A DNA stretch of 64,000 nt from JADKIH01 sp031385005 (GTDB taxonomy: Bacteria > Bacteroidota > Bacteroidia > AKYH767-A > 2013-40CM-41-45). Positions 37,174 to 47,329 of the stretch are shown here, piece by piece. Each line of letters starts with the position of its first letter. Positions within the stretch are counted from its first letter, which is position 1. The notes beneath the pieces were generated by a model. The model saw only the letters and a list, made by a program, of their open reading frames with translations, searched no databases and was not told the DNA's origin. Location: positions 16,289 through 80,288 of the forward strand of contig JANNBB010000034.1 in assembly GCA_031385005.1 (NCBI GenBank), read 5' to 3'. Made by a program: the position numbers and the translations under genes.

Positions 37174-40100
37174 TTTACAATTATTTTTTGCTTTTCAATT
37201 CCTGTTTTATTAGAACAAATCACGTAATAAACACCTGATGAAGTTACATTTACTAAATCTATAAAAACATTCTTTTCAGCATCGGTAAATAATATAGTTC
37301 GTGAATACAACTCTTGCCCTTTAGAATCAAATAATTTAACATTTGTTAAATCGTTTGAATTTCCAGAAAAAGAAATATTAAATCCATTTCTATTTGCAGG
37401 ATTTGGGTATACAATAAAATTTGAAAGTTGATTAAAATTATATACAGATACAATTTTAGAATACTCTTGATTTCCATTATAGTCAACTTGAACCAATCTA
37501 TAATAAGACAATCCTGTTAAAGGTTTTTTGTCCAAAACGATATAGCTAATAATACTAGTACTGTTTCCGGCACCATTTATATTCATAAACATTTCAAAAT
37601 TAACTCCATCAACTGATCTTTCTATACTAAAATAATTATTATTAATTTCAGAAGCAGTACTCCATTTTAGTTCTACAGTTTGAGATTCATTCAACTTCGC
37701 TTCAAAATAAATTAGTTCAATCGGTAATGGGTTTACCCCTCTTGATCCGAAAGTAAACTGATTAAATGATGAAGCAGGAAGAGATGTAATATTTCCATTG
37801 GCGGTTCCGGTAATTGCGTTTTGTCCATAGTTTTCCCATGCCGTTCCATTCCAATGTGCCACCGATAAATCAGAACCATATGAAATAATTCCACTTCGCA
37901 CATTACTTTCCCAGAACAATTGAATGTTTACATTGGACGAACCTGAATTTCGGTCGCATACCCAGTATTCGACTGTACTTACTCTTGTAAGGGCAGGAGA
38001 AGGAACTCCGGCCATACTGGTTGTATTGCTAAAAGCCGAAGCATAATATTGTGCAGTATATGAATCTGTGATTTGAGATGGGGCACTGATTCCGATTCGA
38101 GCCCAAATTGAATTATTTCCTATTGGGAAAACAAAAGCATCATTTCCAATTTTTCTTAACGGTCCATCTACAAAACTGGTACTCGAGCCAGATGTAGAAG
38201 TTGCATTATCATCCAGAGTTAAAAGATTTGCAATGGTTGTATTAATAATACCATTTGTCAAAACTAAATCACCAGTTATAATACAAGGTTTTGTAAGCGT
38301 CGTAGTCGTTGACGATTTATCTTGTTCAAAATCATCAAAAGTTATAAATGCAGCTGAGCCTCCAATATTTGAAGACAATGTGCCTGTAAATTTTACGGTG
38401 CGCCCTATCGCATTAAAGTTTCCATTATTTGTAAAGTCTTTTAAAATCCCGATTGATTTATTTAAACTAAGATCCGCTCCGCTTAAAATTGTCAAGTTAT
38501 AAAATGTTGAAATTCCAGTTCCACTAATTGCCACCGGATTACCTGAAAATTCAATCGTAGAAGATTGTCCGTTAAGTATTCCATTATTAGTGAGATTACC
38601 TGAAATAATATGACTGATTGAATTGCCACCATTAAATGTTGCACCAGGCCCAATATATAATTCTTGTGGAATAGACCAAGAATTAGGAGGAGTAACCCCG
38701 GATGTGCTTACATTTGTTACATACACAAGGTTGAATACGGGATTATTATCCACAATCGAAATCGTCTCTGTTCCACCAAACTCAACTTTTCCGGTACTGG
38801 TAAATGAACCTGCTCCATCGAGTGTAATTGAAGCACCGCTTGAAAATGGAGCCTGCGGCAAAAATTTTAATTCACCATTGCTTACGACGGACCCGTTATT
38901 GATAAAGTTACCGTAGAACTTATGTGTCAATGCACCGGCGTTAAAAATTGCTCCAGGCCCGATGTTGCAAGCGAAATACACAGTCCATGGAGTTGTAGGC
39001 GATACCCCTCCTGTATTGTTTATATTTACTGTTGCAAAAGTAGGTGCGGAAGTAGAATTAGAAACCGGTGCAACAGTTCCATTAAAATTAACCACTCCTG
39101 TTGAGGAGGAAATTAAGCTATTGTTTAACTGTAATGTTTGCACCCGTGTTCCGGTAAAGGTCGCTATTCCATTACTTATCAAAGTGCCTTTATTTGTTAA
39201 ATCACCATCAAGTGATATACTACTGGACCCAAAGTTCAATGACCCCGTTGTATCAACAAGTAAATCACCTGCTAAAGAAATCGATCCTGTTGCAACTGAA
39301 ACGGAACCTCTAATTACCGACAGATTATATAATGTTGTGTTGCCGGTGAATGTTTTTGAAGCTCCATTTAAGATTAATGTGCTATTTGAAGGAGTGTATG
39401 TACCGCTATTTGTAAAATTTCCATACAAAGTAATATTTTTAGTATTAGGATCGAATGTTGAACCTGAGTTTATTAGTAAATCTCCGTTGATTTGTATATC
39501 ACCCGTCAAGATTTTTGCATTTGAAGCTCCGTTAGTCAATGTTAAATTTCCGTAAGTAATTTCCTGCAAATTCTGAACTATGGAGCCTCTATATTCAACT
39601 GTACTTGCGGAATTCAAATTGATCGTGTTGTAATTCTCCGGAAAGTTGCTTGCGCCCGAAACTTTCAACACGCCTGTAGATCCAATAATAAAAGCACCTC
39701 CGGGATTACTTCTATCCGCTAAATAAGTAGATAAATTCAGTATACCGGATTCGATAGTCAAATCACTATTGATAATTATATCATTTGTTAACGAAAGTGT
39801 TCCTCCAAGTTTATTTACGATTATACTGTTAAAAGTATTTGCTCCAACACTTTGATTCGTTGATCCATTAAAATTAACCACTCCATTATTTACCGTAAAA
39901 CTTCCACCATTAATCCAGTTTCCGCCAACGTTTATTACTACATCCTCTTCAATTACATTAGTCCCACTTCCGATAGTAAAATTCCCAATAACAGTTAGAG
40001 TATCATTAATAATTAATTCACCTCCTGTATTCATATTAAAATTTCCATTTACAATAACGGGTGAATTTATATATGCACTCTCGGTAATTTTTGAAATCGT

Positions 40101-43100
40101 TAAATTATTATAAGTGACTGGTGCAATTATCTGGGCCTCGCTGCCGATATATGAAACTGTTCCACTACCAGCAATAAAATCTCCACCTGATAGGTTGTAA
40201 TTACCTCCAACAATTAAACTACCATTGCCGGTAAATTCGCTTCTTGCACTTACTGATTGATTCAGATTGTAATTTATAGTAGCTGATCCACTACCAATCT
40301 TAAAGGTGATGCCACGATTGACAATCCCATCACTTAAATCAAGATTCGTTCCGACAAAAAGCGAACCGGACGCAACATCAAGCACATCAATAGTATTTGA
40401 AGTCCATTTTCCCTTTATACCGGCAATTGTAGTCAAGGAGCCGCTATTAATTTTTATTGTTGCTGCTTGAGCGGAACCAAATACAATGTTATTTACACTT
40501 TGTGAAGAATTAATTGTGGGTTCAAATGTAAATCCTGTGGTACCAATTTCTGCTAGGTCTGAAAAAACAGGGACCCTGTTGCTCATACTTGCACCAGAGA
40601 TCGTTGTCCAATTAGATAAATTCTCCCAGGCCGAACTTACTGAGCCATTCCATCTTACTACATTTCTAACTCCCGAAAAGGTCCATCTGGAATTAATTAA
40701 TGCAATACCCGTTTGTTCAACGTAATTCAAAATTGTACTTTTTGATGAATACCCGATACTATCCCAGTTAGTTCCAGAGTTATATTTGTACAAACTTAAA
40801 AACGGCTCCGAATATGCATTTAGCTCATTATCTTCATAGTGTAACCGAAGCGTTGCATTCGTATATGTGCCGCTCGGAATACTTATAATATATTCCCTGT
40901 TAACACAGTCCAGTCCAGAATTAAAATCATTCACTGTCGCTAATGTAACAGTAATAGTCACCGAATTTAAGCTTGCAGATGGGGATGTGAATGTAATTCC
41001 ATTATAAGGACCTTCAAAATAATATGCAGTGCCTGTCACAAATGCATGACTGTGTGTAATTGTTCCAATAATTATTCCATTACCTGTTCTGGTTCCGGTA
41101 ATCATAATTGAATTTGAAGCGGTTTGAATATTGCCAGTTGTAAAAGTCAAATTATTTGTTGTTATATTATTCGCAAGATTTACAGATATAACCGCACTGC
41201 TCTTATTAATTGTCAAATTATTGAAAGTAGTAACTCCAGTAATTGTAGCCACATTCAATCCATTTAGTTGAAATGTAGAAGTGGATGGAGTAAATATTCC
41301 AAAATTTATAAAGTGTCGGGAGAGAACATATGTGAAAGTTGAAGCGTTGAAAGTAGTACCGGCACTTATTGTAAAATCATTGTTAATAGTAAAACCTGCA
41401 GATGGAGTTTTTGTTCCTCCATTACAAACTTGCAAATTATGATAGGTTGCATTTGCGACTATCTGATTTCCTGTACCATTGTAAGAAACTAAATTCGGAA
41501 CATTCGTAGTCACGATAAAGGTGCCCGTTTTAGTAAATGTATTGGCAATACCTAATACTGAATTTGTCCCCATTCTAAGAGTCTTTCCTGAATTTATAAC
41601 AATATTATAAAGATTTGCAGACCCTGATAGATTTGTAGTTCCGTTTATCGTAGTAGTGCCTGCGTTTGCTGTAAAAGCACCATTGATAGCTACCGAAAGA
41701 TTAGATAATAAGAAATAACTAGTAGAAGTAATGACAATTCCCGTAATATTTAATTGATAAAAAGTAATGATTCCACTTCCTGAGATAGTTTTATTAATTC
41801 CGCTCAAAGTAATTATTGATGGATTACTAGCCGCAAATGAACCGTCCACAATAAAATCACCCGAAACATTGATGTTTCCGGATGTTGAAATACTGCCAGT
41901 AATAGAAAGATTGCAAGGTTTAAGTCCATTTCCTGTAATTGTTTTTGCAGTTCCGCTCATTAAAAAAACACCTCCGCTAGCTTGAGTAAAATCACCAGAA
42001 CCACTAGTAGTAACATTTCCAGAAATATTGAAATTAGTATTAGCAGCACTTGTAATATTGGCAGAAGTAAATTTTATGTGGTAAAAATTATTTGTTCCGT
42101 TTCCACTTAAAACAGCACTCAGTCCTTGAAAAGTTGCAGTTGAAGTATTACCAGTATATGTACCGTTATTTGTCCAGTTACTTTTAAATATATGAATAAA
42201 TGAGCCTCCATCAAATGTAGTATTTGCACCAAGAGTAACTGTACGATTTACAATTATTACATTCCCTGCTGTAAATAACACACCACTTCCTGTTCCAATT
42301 TCAGTGGTTAGTCTTCCAGCAATTGTCATCGAAGTAGAAGGTAAAGTTTTTACTGCAATTCCAGTTGTACTTTTAAATGTTAAATCTCCATAGCTGACAT
42401 TTAAAATAGTTTGATTATTTCCATAATATTCAACATTACTTGTCAAAGCAGGAGTTATTGTTGAGTAATTAGAAGGAAAACTGCTTGTGCCTCCAATTCT
42501 CAAAGTAGTATTTGCGGCAATAATAAAAAATCCTCCATTCACCGTCGTTCCACGGTTAGCAGAATACGTTTGTAGATCAAAAATTCCAGCATCAACATAA
42601 ATTCGGCCGCTGTTTGCACTGCTTGAATTCAAGTTAGGTAAATCACTGACCAGATATTTTGTAGAACCACCGCTAATTCTTAAATATCCATAAATAAGAG
42701 CTGAGTTTATATCCTGACTTATACTAGTTGATGCGTAATTTATTATGCTTGTTCCACTTAGTGATATCGCTCCCGACAAAGTACAATTTCCTGCGAAAGT
42801 CGAAGTCTTTATATAAAGTAATCCACCTCCATTAATTGTTAATAATCCTGACCCTGAAACTTTGTATAAGCCAGTAGGATCTAATGTGCCTGAAATTATC
42901 AAACTAGTAATAATTGATATATCCGTTGCAAGGGTCACTGTACTACCAGTATTGATAGTAATACTATTAAAAATTGTTGCTCCTGTAATAGTTTGAGAAG
43001 AACCTGAGAATGTTACTGAATTAGCAACCCCGGCAATTATATAATTTCCTGAATTAATCCAATTTCCCTTTATAGTAATTTTGAACCCATTTATATTATG

Positions 43101-43415
43101 AAAAAGAGTTCCATTTGAACCAATCGTCAAGTTTCCGGAAATCGTAATATTCTTTGCTAAAGTCAAAGTAGAATTTATACTTCCGGCACCAATACTTAAT
43201 GACTTGCATGCAGCATTACCGGTTAATACAGGTTGAAATATACCAGTAAAATTTGCATCCCCAATAATTGCATCAATAGTAGAGGTTGGAACTCCTGATG
43301 TCCAGTTGGAAACATTTCTCCAATTGGAGTCGATTATGCCCTTCCATGAAGTTTGTGCATGCAGATTATCTGTCATGTAGAATAAAAAACTAAATACAAT
43401 TGCAAATTTTTTCAC
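37170..43415 (-). CDS. Giant repetitive T9SS cargo protein (predicted beta-helix/adhesin)
   Basis: 2081 residues with a signal peptide (MKKFAIVFSFLFYMTDNLHAQ). Residues ~25-860 and ~990-1700 consist of short irregular repeats of the kind FNNLTI-N-G-LTLxxNI-ISGNLTI, very rich in Asn, Thr, Ser, Gly and Ile, which suggest a right-handed beta-helix. Around residues 1700-1850 there is a domain with PLRKIGNDAFVFPIGN and a WVCDRNSGSSNVNIQLFW block. From about 1870 PIELIYFEAKLNESQTVELKW starts a FN3-like domain. The T9SS type A sorting domain follows (FIVYPNPANRNGF, SSGVYYVIC). Probably a cell-surface adhesin or a secreted matrix protein; the ligand is unknown. Confidence 0.9.
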   Translation of the reverse strand: MKKFAIVFSFLFYMTDNLHAQTSWKGIIDSNWRNVSNWTSGVPTSTIDAIIGDANFTGIFQPVLTGNAACKSLSIGAGSINSTLTLAKNITISGNLTIGSNGTLFHNINGFKITIKGNWINSGNYIIAGVANSVTFSGSSQTITGATIFNSITINTGSTVTLATDISIITSLIISGTLDPTGLYKVSGSGLLTINGGGLLYIKTSTFAGNCTLSGAISLSGTSIINYASTSISQDINSALIYGYLRISGGSTKYLVSDLPNLNSSSANSGRIYVDAGIFDLQTYSANRGTTVNGGFFIIAANTTLRIGGTSSFPSNYSTITPALTSNVEYYGNNQTILNVSYGDLTFKSTTGIAVKTLPSTSMTIAGRLTTEIGTGSGVLFTAGNVIIVNRTVTLGANTTFDGGSFIHIFKSNWTNNGTYTGNTSTATFQGLSAVLSGNGTNNFYHIKFTSANITSAANTNFNISGNVTTSGSGDFTQASGGVFLMSGTAKTITGNGLKPCNLSITGSISTSGNINVSGDFIVDGSFAASNPSIITLSGINKTISGSGIITFYQLNITGIVITSTSYFLLSNLSVAINGAFTANAGTTTINGTTNLSGSANLYNIVINSGKTLRMGTNSVLGIANTFTKTGTFIVTTNVPNLVSYNGTGNQIVANATYHNLQVCNGGTKTPSAGFTINNDFTISAGTTFNASTFTYVLSRHFINFGIFTPSTSTFQLNGLNVATITGVTTFNNLTINKSSAVISVNLANNITTNNLTFTTGNIQTASNSIMITGTRTGNGIIIGTITHSHAFVTGTAYYFEGPYNGITFTSPSASLNSVTITVTLATVNDFNSGLDCVNREYIISIPSGTYTNATLRLHYEDNELNAYSEPFLSLYKYNSGTNWDSIGYSSKSTILNYVEQTGIALINSRWTFSGVRNVVRWNGSVSSAWENLSNWTTISGASMSNRVPVFSDLAEIGTTGFTFEPTINSSQSVNNIVFGSAQAATIKINSGSLTTIAGIKGKWTSNTIDVLDVASGSLFVGTNLDLSDGIVNRGITFKIGSGSATINYNLNQSVSARSEFTGNGSLIVGGNYNLSGGDFIAGSGTVSYIGSEAQIIAPVTYNNLTISKITESAYINSPVIVNGNFNMNTGGELIINDTLTVIGNFTIGSGTNVIEEDVVINVGGNWINGGSFTVNNGVVNFNGSTNQSVGANTFNSIIVNKLGGTLSLTNDIIINSDLTIESGILNLSTYLADRSNPGGAFIIGSTGVLKVSGASNFPENYNTINLNSASTVEYRGSIVQNLQEITYGNLTLTNGASNAKILTGDIQINGDLLINSGSTFDPNTKNITLYGNFTNSGTYTPSNSTLILNGASKTFTGNTTLYNLSVIRGSVSVATGSISLAGDLLVDTTGSLNFGSSSISLDGDLTNKGTLISNGIATFTGTRVQTLQLNNSLISSSTGVVNFNGTVAPVSNSTSAPTFATVNINNTGGVSPTTPWTVYFACNIGPGAIFNAGALTHKFYGNFINNGSVVSNGELKFLPQAPFSSGASITLDGAGSFTSTGKVEFGGTETISIVDNNPVFNLVYVTNVSTSGVTPPNSWSIPQELYIGPGATFNGGNSISHIISGNLTNNGILNGQSSTIEFSGNPVAISGTGISTFYNLTILSGADLSLNKSIGILKDFTNNGNFNAIGRTVKFTGTLSSNIGGSAAFITFDDFEQDKSSTTTTLTKPCIITGDLVLTNGIINTTIANLLTLDDNATSTSGSSTSFVDGPLRKIGNDAFVFPIGNNSIWARIGISAPSQITDSYTAQYYASAFSNTTSMAGVPSPALTRVSTVEYWVCDRNSGSSNVNIQLFWESNVRSGIISYGSDLSVAHWNGTAWENYGQNAITGTANGNITSLPASSFNQFTFGSRGVNPLPIELIYFEAKLNESQTVELKWSTASEINNNYFSIERSVDGVNFEMFMNINGAGNSTSIISYIVLDKKPLTGLSYYRLVQVDYNGNQEYSKIVSVYNFNQLSNFIVYPNPANRNGFNISFSGNSNDLTNVKLFDSKGQELYSRTILFTDAEKNVFIDLVNVTSSGVYYVICSNKTGIEKQKIIVN

Positions 43416-43853
43416 AGAATATAATTTATGAATCCAGAAATATTTTTAATAAGAATTGGAATTAAAAAAAGAAATAATAATTTTAAAATCAATTCTAAGT
43501 ACTCTAAGTTTGTATTTTTACTTTATTTTCATTTAAACTTAAAACACCTATTTCTAAGAACGCAATATGGCCCAATTGCAACGACCTAAATTGAAAATAA
43601 CAAACCTAAAATCTCATTTAATTACAGTTTAGAAAATAATTTGCCGATAAAACTCGTATTTGCAATAAAAACACACTGAAGTGCCATCCGAATTCAAACA
43701 TAAAATATGTTCAATTCAAATATTCTCCAGTTAGTTAGTAATTTCCTCTACTGAACCAACTAATAAATATTAAACAAAAACACCTACTTCAATGGGCAAT
43801 CATCCATTGTGGTATACTTTTTTATCAGTTGGAGGAATGCAAGTACCTAAAAG
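43416..43853. other. 438-bp intergenic region
   Basis: AT-rich spacer upstream of the giant cargo gene and downstream of prfC, both on the minus strand. I see no coding frame, RNA gene or clear terminator in it. Confidence 0.45.
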
Positions 43854-45446
43854 TTAGTGCTCAGTAATCACCTCTGAAGTTTGTTGAAACTTAATATCCG
43901 GAAAAAATTCATTCGCACTCTTCAGTTTCCATGCGCTCTCTGCCATAAATACAGGACGATCATCTTTGTCATAGGTGATGTGTGAGCCATTTCTTAAAAT
44001 AAAGCTATCCATTTGCTGTTTATTGGCAGTAAACCAAAAAGCCTTATAGTAGTTAAGAGGCATAAAAGTACAGGAAGCACCATATTCATGCAACAATCGA
44101 AACTGAATAACTTCGAACTGTAATTCTCCCACTGTTCCGATGATCTTTACGTTTCCGGGCTGACGAATAAATAACTGCGCTACGCCTTCATCGGTAAGCT
44201 GACGAATCCCCTTCTCCAATTGCTTTGACTTAAAAGGATTGGTATTGACCAACTCTTTAAATATTTCAGGCGAAAAATTCGGAATGCCCTTAAATACCAA
44301 CTTCTCCCCTTCCGTTAACGTATCCCCGATTTTAAAATTTCCGGTATCATATAAGCCAATTACATCACCCGGGTAGGCATCTTCTAAAACACTTTTTTCA
44401 TTTGCCATAAATCCTACCGGACTGGAGAACCGAATTTTCTTGTCTAGTCTGGTGTGGTAGTAAAATTTATTTCTTTCAAACTTGCCTGAAACAACTCTGC
44501 AAAAAGCAATTCGATCGCGATGATTGGGATCCAGGTTTGCATGTATCTTAAATATGAATCCCGAAAACTCATTTTCAGTCGGCAATATTTCCCGCTTATC
44601 GGTAACTCGTGGCAAAGGAAAAGGAGCGATGCGCACAAATGTATCCAACAACTCTTTCACACCGAAATTATTGATTGCACTACCAAAAAATACCGGAACT
44701 AAATATCCTTCGCTGTATAAATGGGCATCGAATGATTCATAAATCCCATCAACCAGTTCAACATCATCTCTCAATTTTTGAGCGGCCTTTGACCCTATAT
44801 GTTCATCAAGCTCAGAAGAATTAAGATCGCCAATTGCAAACACATCATCCGAGATCTTAGATTTACTTGCCGTAAAAAGCTGCAACTGTTTTTCAAATAA
44901 ATTGTAAACACCCTTAAAACTTTTTCCGATCCCGATCGGCCAACTAAGCGGACAAGTATGAATGCTTAACTCCCGTTCAACTTCTTCGAGTAATTGAAAA
45001 GGTTCCTGACCTTCTCTGTCCAATTTATTTACAAAAAGAATGACCGGAGTATGCCGCATACGACAAACTTCCATCAGTTTTTTCGTTTGTTCCTCAACAC
45101 CTTTAACACAATCAACTACTAGTATTACGCTGTCGACAGCAGTTAACGTTCGATAGGTATCTTCAGCAAAATCTTTGTGACCCGGTGTGTCAAGAATATT
45201 TACCTTATATCCATTGTATTCAAATCCCATAACAGAAGTTGCAACGGATATACCCCTCTGTTTTTCGATTTCCATAAAATCGGATGTTGCTGCCTTTCTG
45301 AATTTATTATTTTTTACAGCACCGGCAACTTGAATAGCGCCACCGAATAACAACAATTTTTCTGTTAATGTAGTCTTTCCTGCATCCGGGTGACTGATGA
45401 TTCCGAATGTTCTTCGTTTATTTATTTCTTCTTTTTTCAAAATCAA
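43854..45446 (-). CDS. prfC: Peptide chain release factor 3 (GTPase)
   Basis: 530 residues, the usual RF3 length (E. coli 529). A translational GTPase that recycles RF1/RF2 after peptide release. G1 is HPDAGKTTLTEKLL, G3 is DTPGHKDF, G4 is NKLD. The RF3-specific features are FRKAATSDFMEIEKQRGISVATSV in switch I and the C-terminal domain with VGELQFEVIQFRL. No neighbour is functionally linked. Confidence 0.96.
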   Translation of the reverse strand: MILKKEEINKRRTFGIISHPDAGKTTLTEKLLLFGGAIQVAGAVKNNKFRKAATSDFMEIEKQRGISVATSVMGFEYNGYKVNILDTPGHKDFAEDTYRTLTAVDSVILVVDCVKGVEEQTKKLMEVCRMRHTPVILFVNKLDREGQEPFQLLEEVERELSIHTCPLSWPIGIGKSFKGVYNLFEKQLQLFTASKSKISDDVFAIGDLNSSELDEHIGSKAAQKLRDDVELVDGIYESFDAHLYSEGYLVPVFFGSAINNFGVKELLDTFVRIAPFPLPRVTDKREILPTENEFSGFIFKIHANLDPNHRDRIAFCRVVSGKFERNKFYYHTRLDKKIRFSSPVGFMANEKSVLEDAYPGDVIGLYDTGNFKIGDTLTEGEKLVFKGIPNFSPEIFKELVNTNPFKSKQLEKGIRQLTDEGVAQLFIRQPGNVKIIGTVGELQFEVIQFRLLHEYGASCTFMPLNYYKAFWFTANKQQMDSFILRNGSHITYDKDDRPVFMAESAWKLKSANEFFPDIKFQQTSEVITEH

Positions 45447-45673
45447 TATTTATCCGGTCTTATCTTTTTAGAGCTTGACCTGTTTATCAAATTATTCCAG
45501 ATGCTGTAGCATCCAATCCATAATGCGAGGAAGACTATATTAAAGTGCAGGAGCACTATTGCTCTTGAAAAACGCTAATATAATCAGCGCAAATATAATT
45601 ATTTCTGTTTGATTGTAGGAATGCATGATCCTATTGATGCTTTTTATACTTTTACAACACAAATAAATGAATA

Positions 45674-46717
45674 ATGAAGAAAACAGATCAATTAGCTGAT
45701 TTTAATCCCAATAATGTTGGAGATACTTCAGGAAATATTTATGGTTTACCCTTCGATTGCAACAATGCCGCGCTTGTAATTATTCCTGTGCCTTGGGAAG
45801 TAACTGTTTCTTATAGTGCAGGTACTGCTAACGGACCGGAAGCAGTTTACAATGCCTCTTTTCAGGTTGACTTGTATGATCCATTTGTGAAGGATGCCTG
45901 GAAGTTTGGCATTGCCATGGATAAAGTGAGTAAAAAAATCAAATCGAAGAGCAACTTTCTCAGAAAAAAAGCGGAACGATACATACAAATGCTCATGAAA
46001 GGAAATAATCCTGAGCAAAATGTTGCCATGGGTAAAATCGGAATGGAAATAAATACCGCTTGTAAGGAATTGAACCAATGGGTTAAAACAGAATCGCTGA
46101 AATATTTAAACCGGTCAAAATGTGTAGCACTACTCGGAGGCGACCATAGCACACCGCTGGGCTTAATTCAGGCACTAGCAGAAAAACATAATTCCTTTGC
46201 CATTTTACAAATTGATGCACATGCCGATTTAAGAGAAGCTTATGAAGGTTTCGAATTTTCTCATGCTTCTATCATGTACAATGCGATTAAAATTCCGCAA
46301 GTAAAAAAATTGGTTCAAGTCGGTATACGCGATTATTGCGAAGCGGAATTGGATTTGATTAATTCCCATAAAAAAATAACTACCTTTTTTGATCGCGATA
46401 TAAAACACAAACAGTTCAACGGAACAAACTGGTCGACGATTTGCGACAGCATACTAGATACGCTTCCGGATAAGGTTTATCTCAGTATTGATATAGACGG
46501 ACTCGATCCAAAATTATGTGCGCATACCGGAACACCCGTTCCCGGCGGTTTTGAATTCGAGCAGGTTATTTTTCTGATCGAAAAGCTGGTCACTTCAAAA
46601 AGAAAAATTATCGGTTTTGATTTGAATGAAGTTGCGCCCGGAAAAGATGAATTGGATGCGAATGTTGGAGCGAGGTTGCTATACAGGGTGGCCAATGCGA
46701 TGTTGGTGTCGCGATAA
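45674..46717 (+). CDS. Arginase/agmatinase-family ureohydrolase
   Basis: 347 residues. The binuclear manganese ligands are in LLGGDHSTP (about 155), IDAHADLR (about 180) and SIDIDGLDP (about 275), all intact; the family hydrolyses guanidino groups of arginine, agmatine or formiminoglutamate. An N-terminal extension of about 30 residues precedes the family core. The closest type in Bacteroidota is usually called agmatinase-family protein, but the substrate cannot be fixed from sequence. No arginine decarboxylase gene is adjacent. Confidence 0.9.
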   Translation: MKKTDQLADFNPNNVGDTSGNIYGLPFDCNNAALVIIPVPWEVTVSYSAGTANGPEAVYNASFQVDLYDPFVKDAWKFGIAMDKVSKKIKSKSNFLRKKAERYIQMLMKGNNPEQNVAMGKIGMEINTACKELNQWVKTESLKYLNRSKCVALLGGDHSTPLGLIQALAEKHNSFAILQIDAHADLREAYEGFEFSHASIMYNAIKIPQVKKLVQVGIRDYCEAELDLINSHKKITTFFDRDIKHKQFNGTNWSTICDSILDTLPDKVYLSIDIDGLDPKLCAHTGTPVPGGFEFEQVIFLIEKLVTSKRKIIGFDLNEVAPGKDELDANVGARLLYRVANAMLVSR

Positions 46718-46797
46718 GTGTTTGATCGCCTATAATAAAAATAATTGAGCTACTTGGAATTCTATAAGTGTAAAAAACTTTTTTCAAAAAATAAATA

Positions 46798-46859
46798 GTT
46801 CAGAAAGCAGGATATCATTTTACAATTGAATTTACTCATTCCTGTTTTCTATTCTGAAC
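46798..46859 (-). terminator. Possible terminator of the 46836-50383 gene pair
   Basis: On the minus strand GTTCAGAA and CAGGA (46840-46859) are complementary to TCCTG and TTCTGAAC (46798-46812). They form an interrupted stem that overlaps the last codons, and the stem is followed by a U-rich tract. The bulge and long loop make this tentative. Confidence 0.4.
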
Positions 46860-47276
46860 CATTTTTAATCTTAGTTCCACAGGCATGACCTTGCCCTCTT
46901 TAGTTACAAATGGTCTCATGCTCCTTTCCCATTTTTCATAGGCCATCATTAATGATGCTTCCGGACTTTCAAGATGTTCTTCATTGGGTGGAGAGTGTTT
47001 AAGTATATCCTTTTTTTCACGGGCATCTAGTTTTGCTTCTTGTTTTTTATATACTTTTTTGAATTTTACATAATCCTTCTTGGCTTTAAAAAAGTTAATA
47101 CTTGTATCGTTTTGCATAATTTTCATCCAACTTTGATTTTTCAGCTTGCTAATGTTCTGGCCATACATAGAAAAGACAGAAAGTGAAAATATAAATAAAG
47201 TTGAAAGAGCAAACCTCAAAATTTTCTTTTGAATTCCTCCATTATTATTCGCAATGGTCTCTGAAATATTGTTCAT
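46836..47276 (-). CDS. Secreted protein of unknown function
   Basis: 146 residues. A cytoplasmic-looking stretch of ~18 residues precedes a hydrophobic segment (FALSTLFIFSLSVFSMYGQ) that fits a signal peptide cut after YGQ. The mature part is highly charged (Lys/Glu-rich) with YVKFKKVYKKQEAKLDAREK and a C-terminal PFVTKEGKVMPVELRL. I do not recognise the family. It lies 53 bp downstream of the large cargo gene 47330-50383 on the same strand, and is probably co-transcribed with it. Confidence 0.7.
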   Translation of the reverse strand: MNNISETIANNNGGIQKKILRFALSTLFIFSLSVFSMYGQNISKLKNQSWMKIMQNDTSINFFKAKKDYVKFKKVYKKQEAKLDAREKKDILKHSPPNEEHLESPEASLMMAYEKWERSMRPFVTKEGKVMPVELRLKMVQNRKQE

Positions 47277-47329
47277 GTTTTCCTCTATTAAAATTTAGTG
47301 ATATAGTAAATTAAAAAAATATTTTTTCC

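Noticed and set aside
38233..39555. Long plus-strand open frames opposite the giant cargo gene
   Set aside because: They are hydrophobic low-complexity translations antisense to a repetitive gene, with no start context and no family resemblance.
43620..43853. Possible gene remnant upstream of the giant cargo gene
   Set aside because: Translations in all frames are interrupted and show no recognisable motif.
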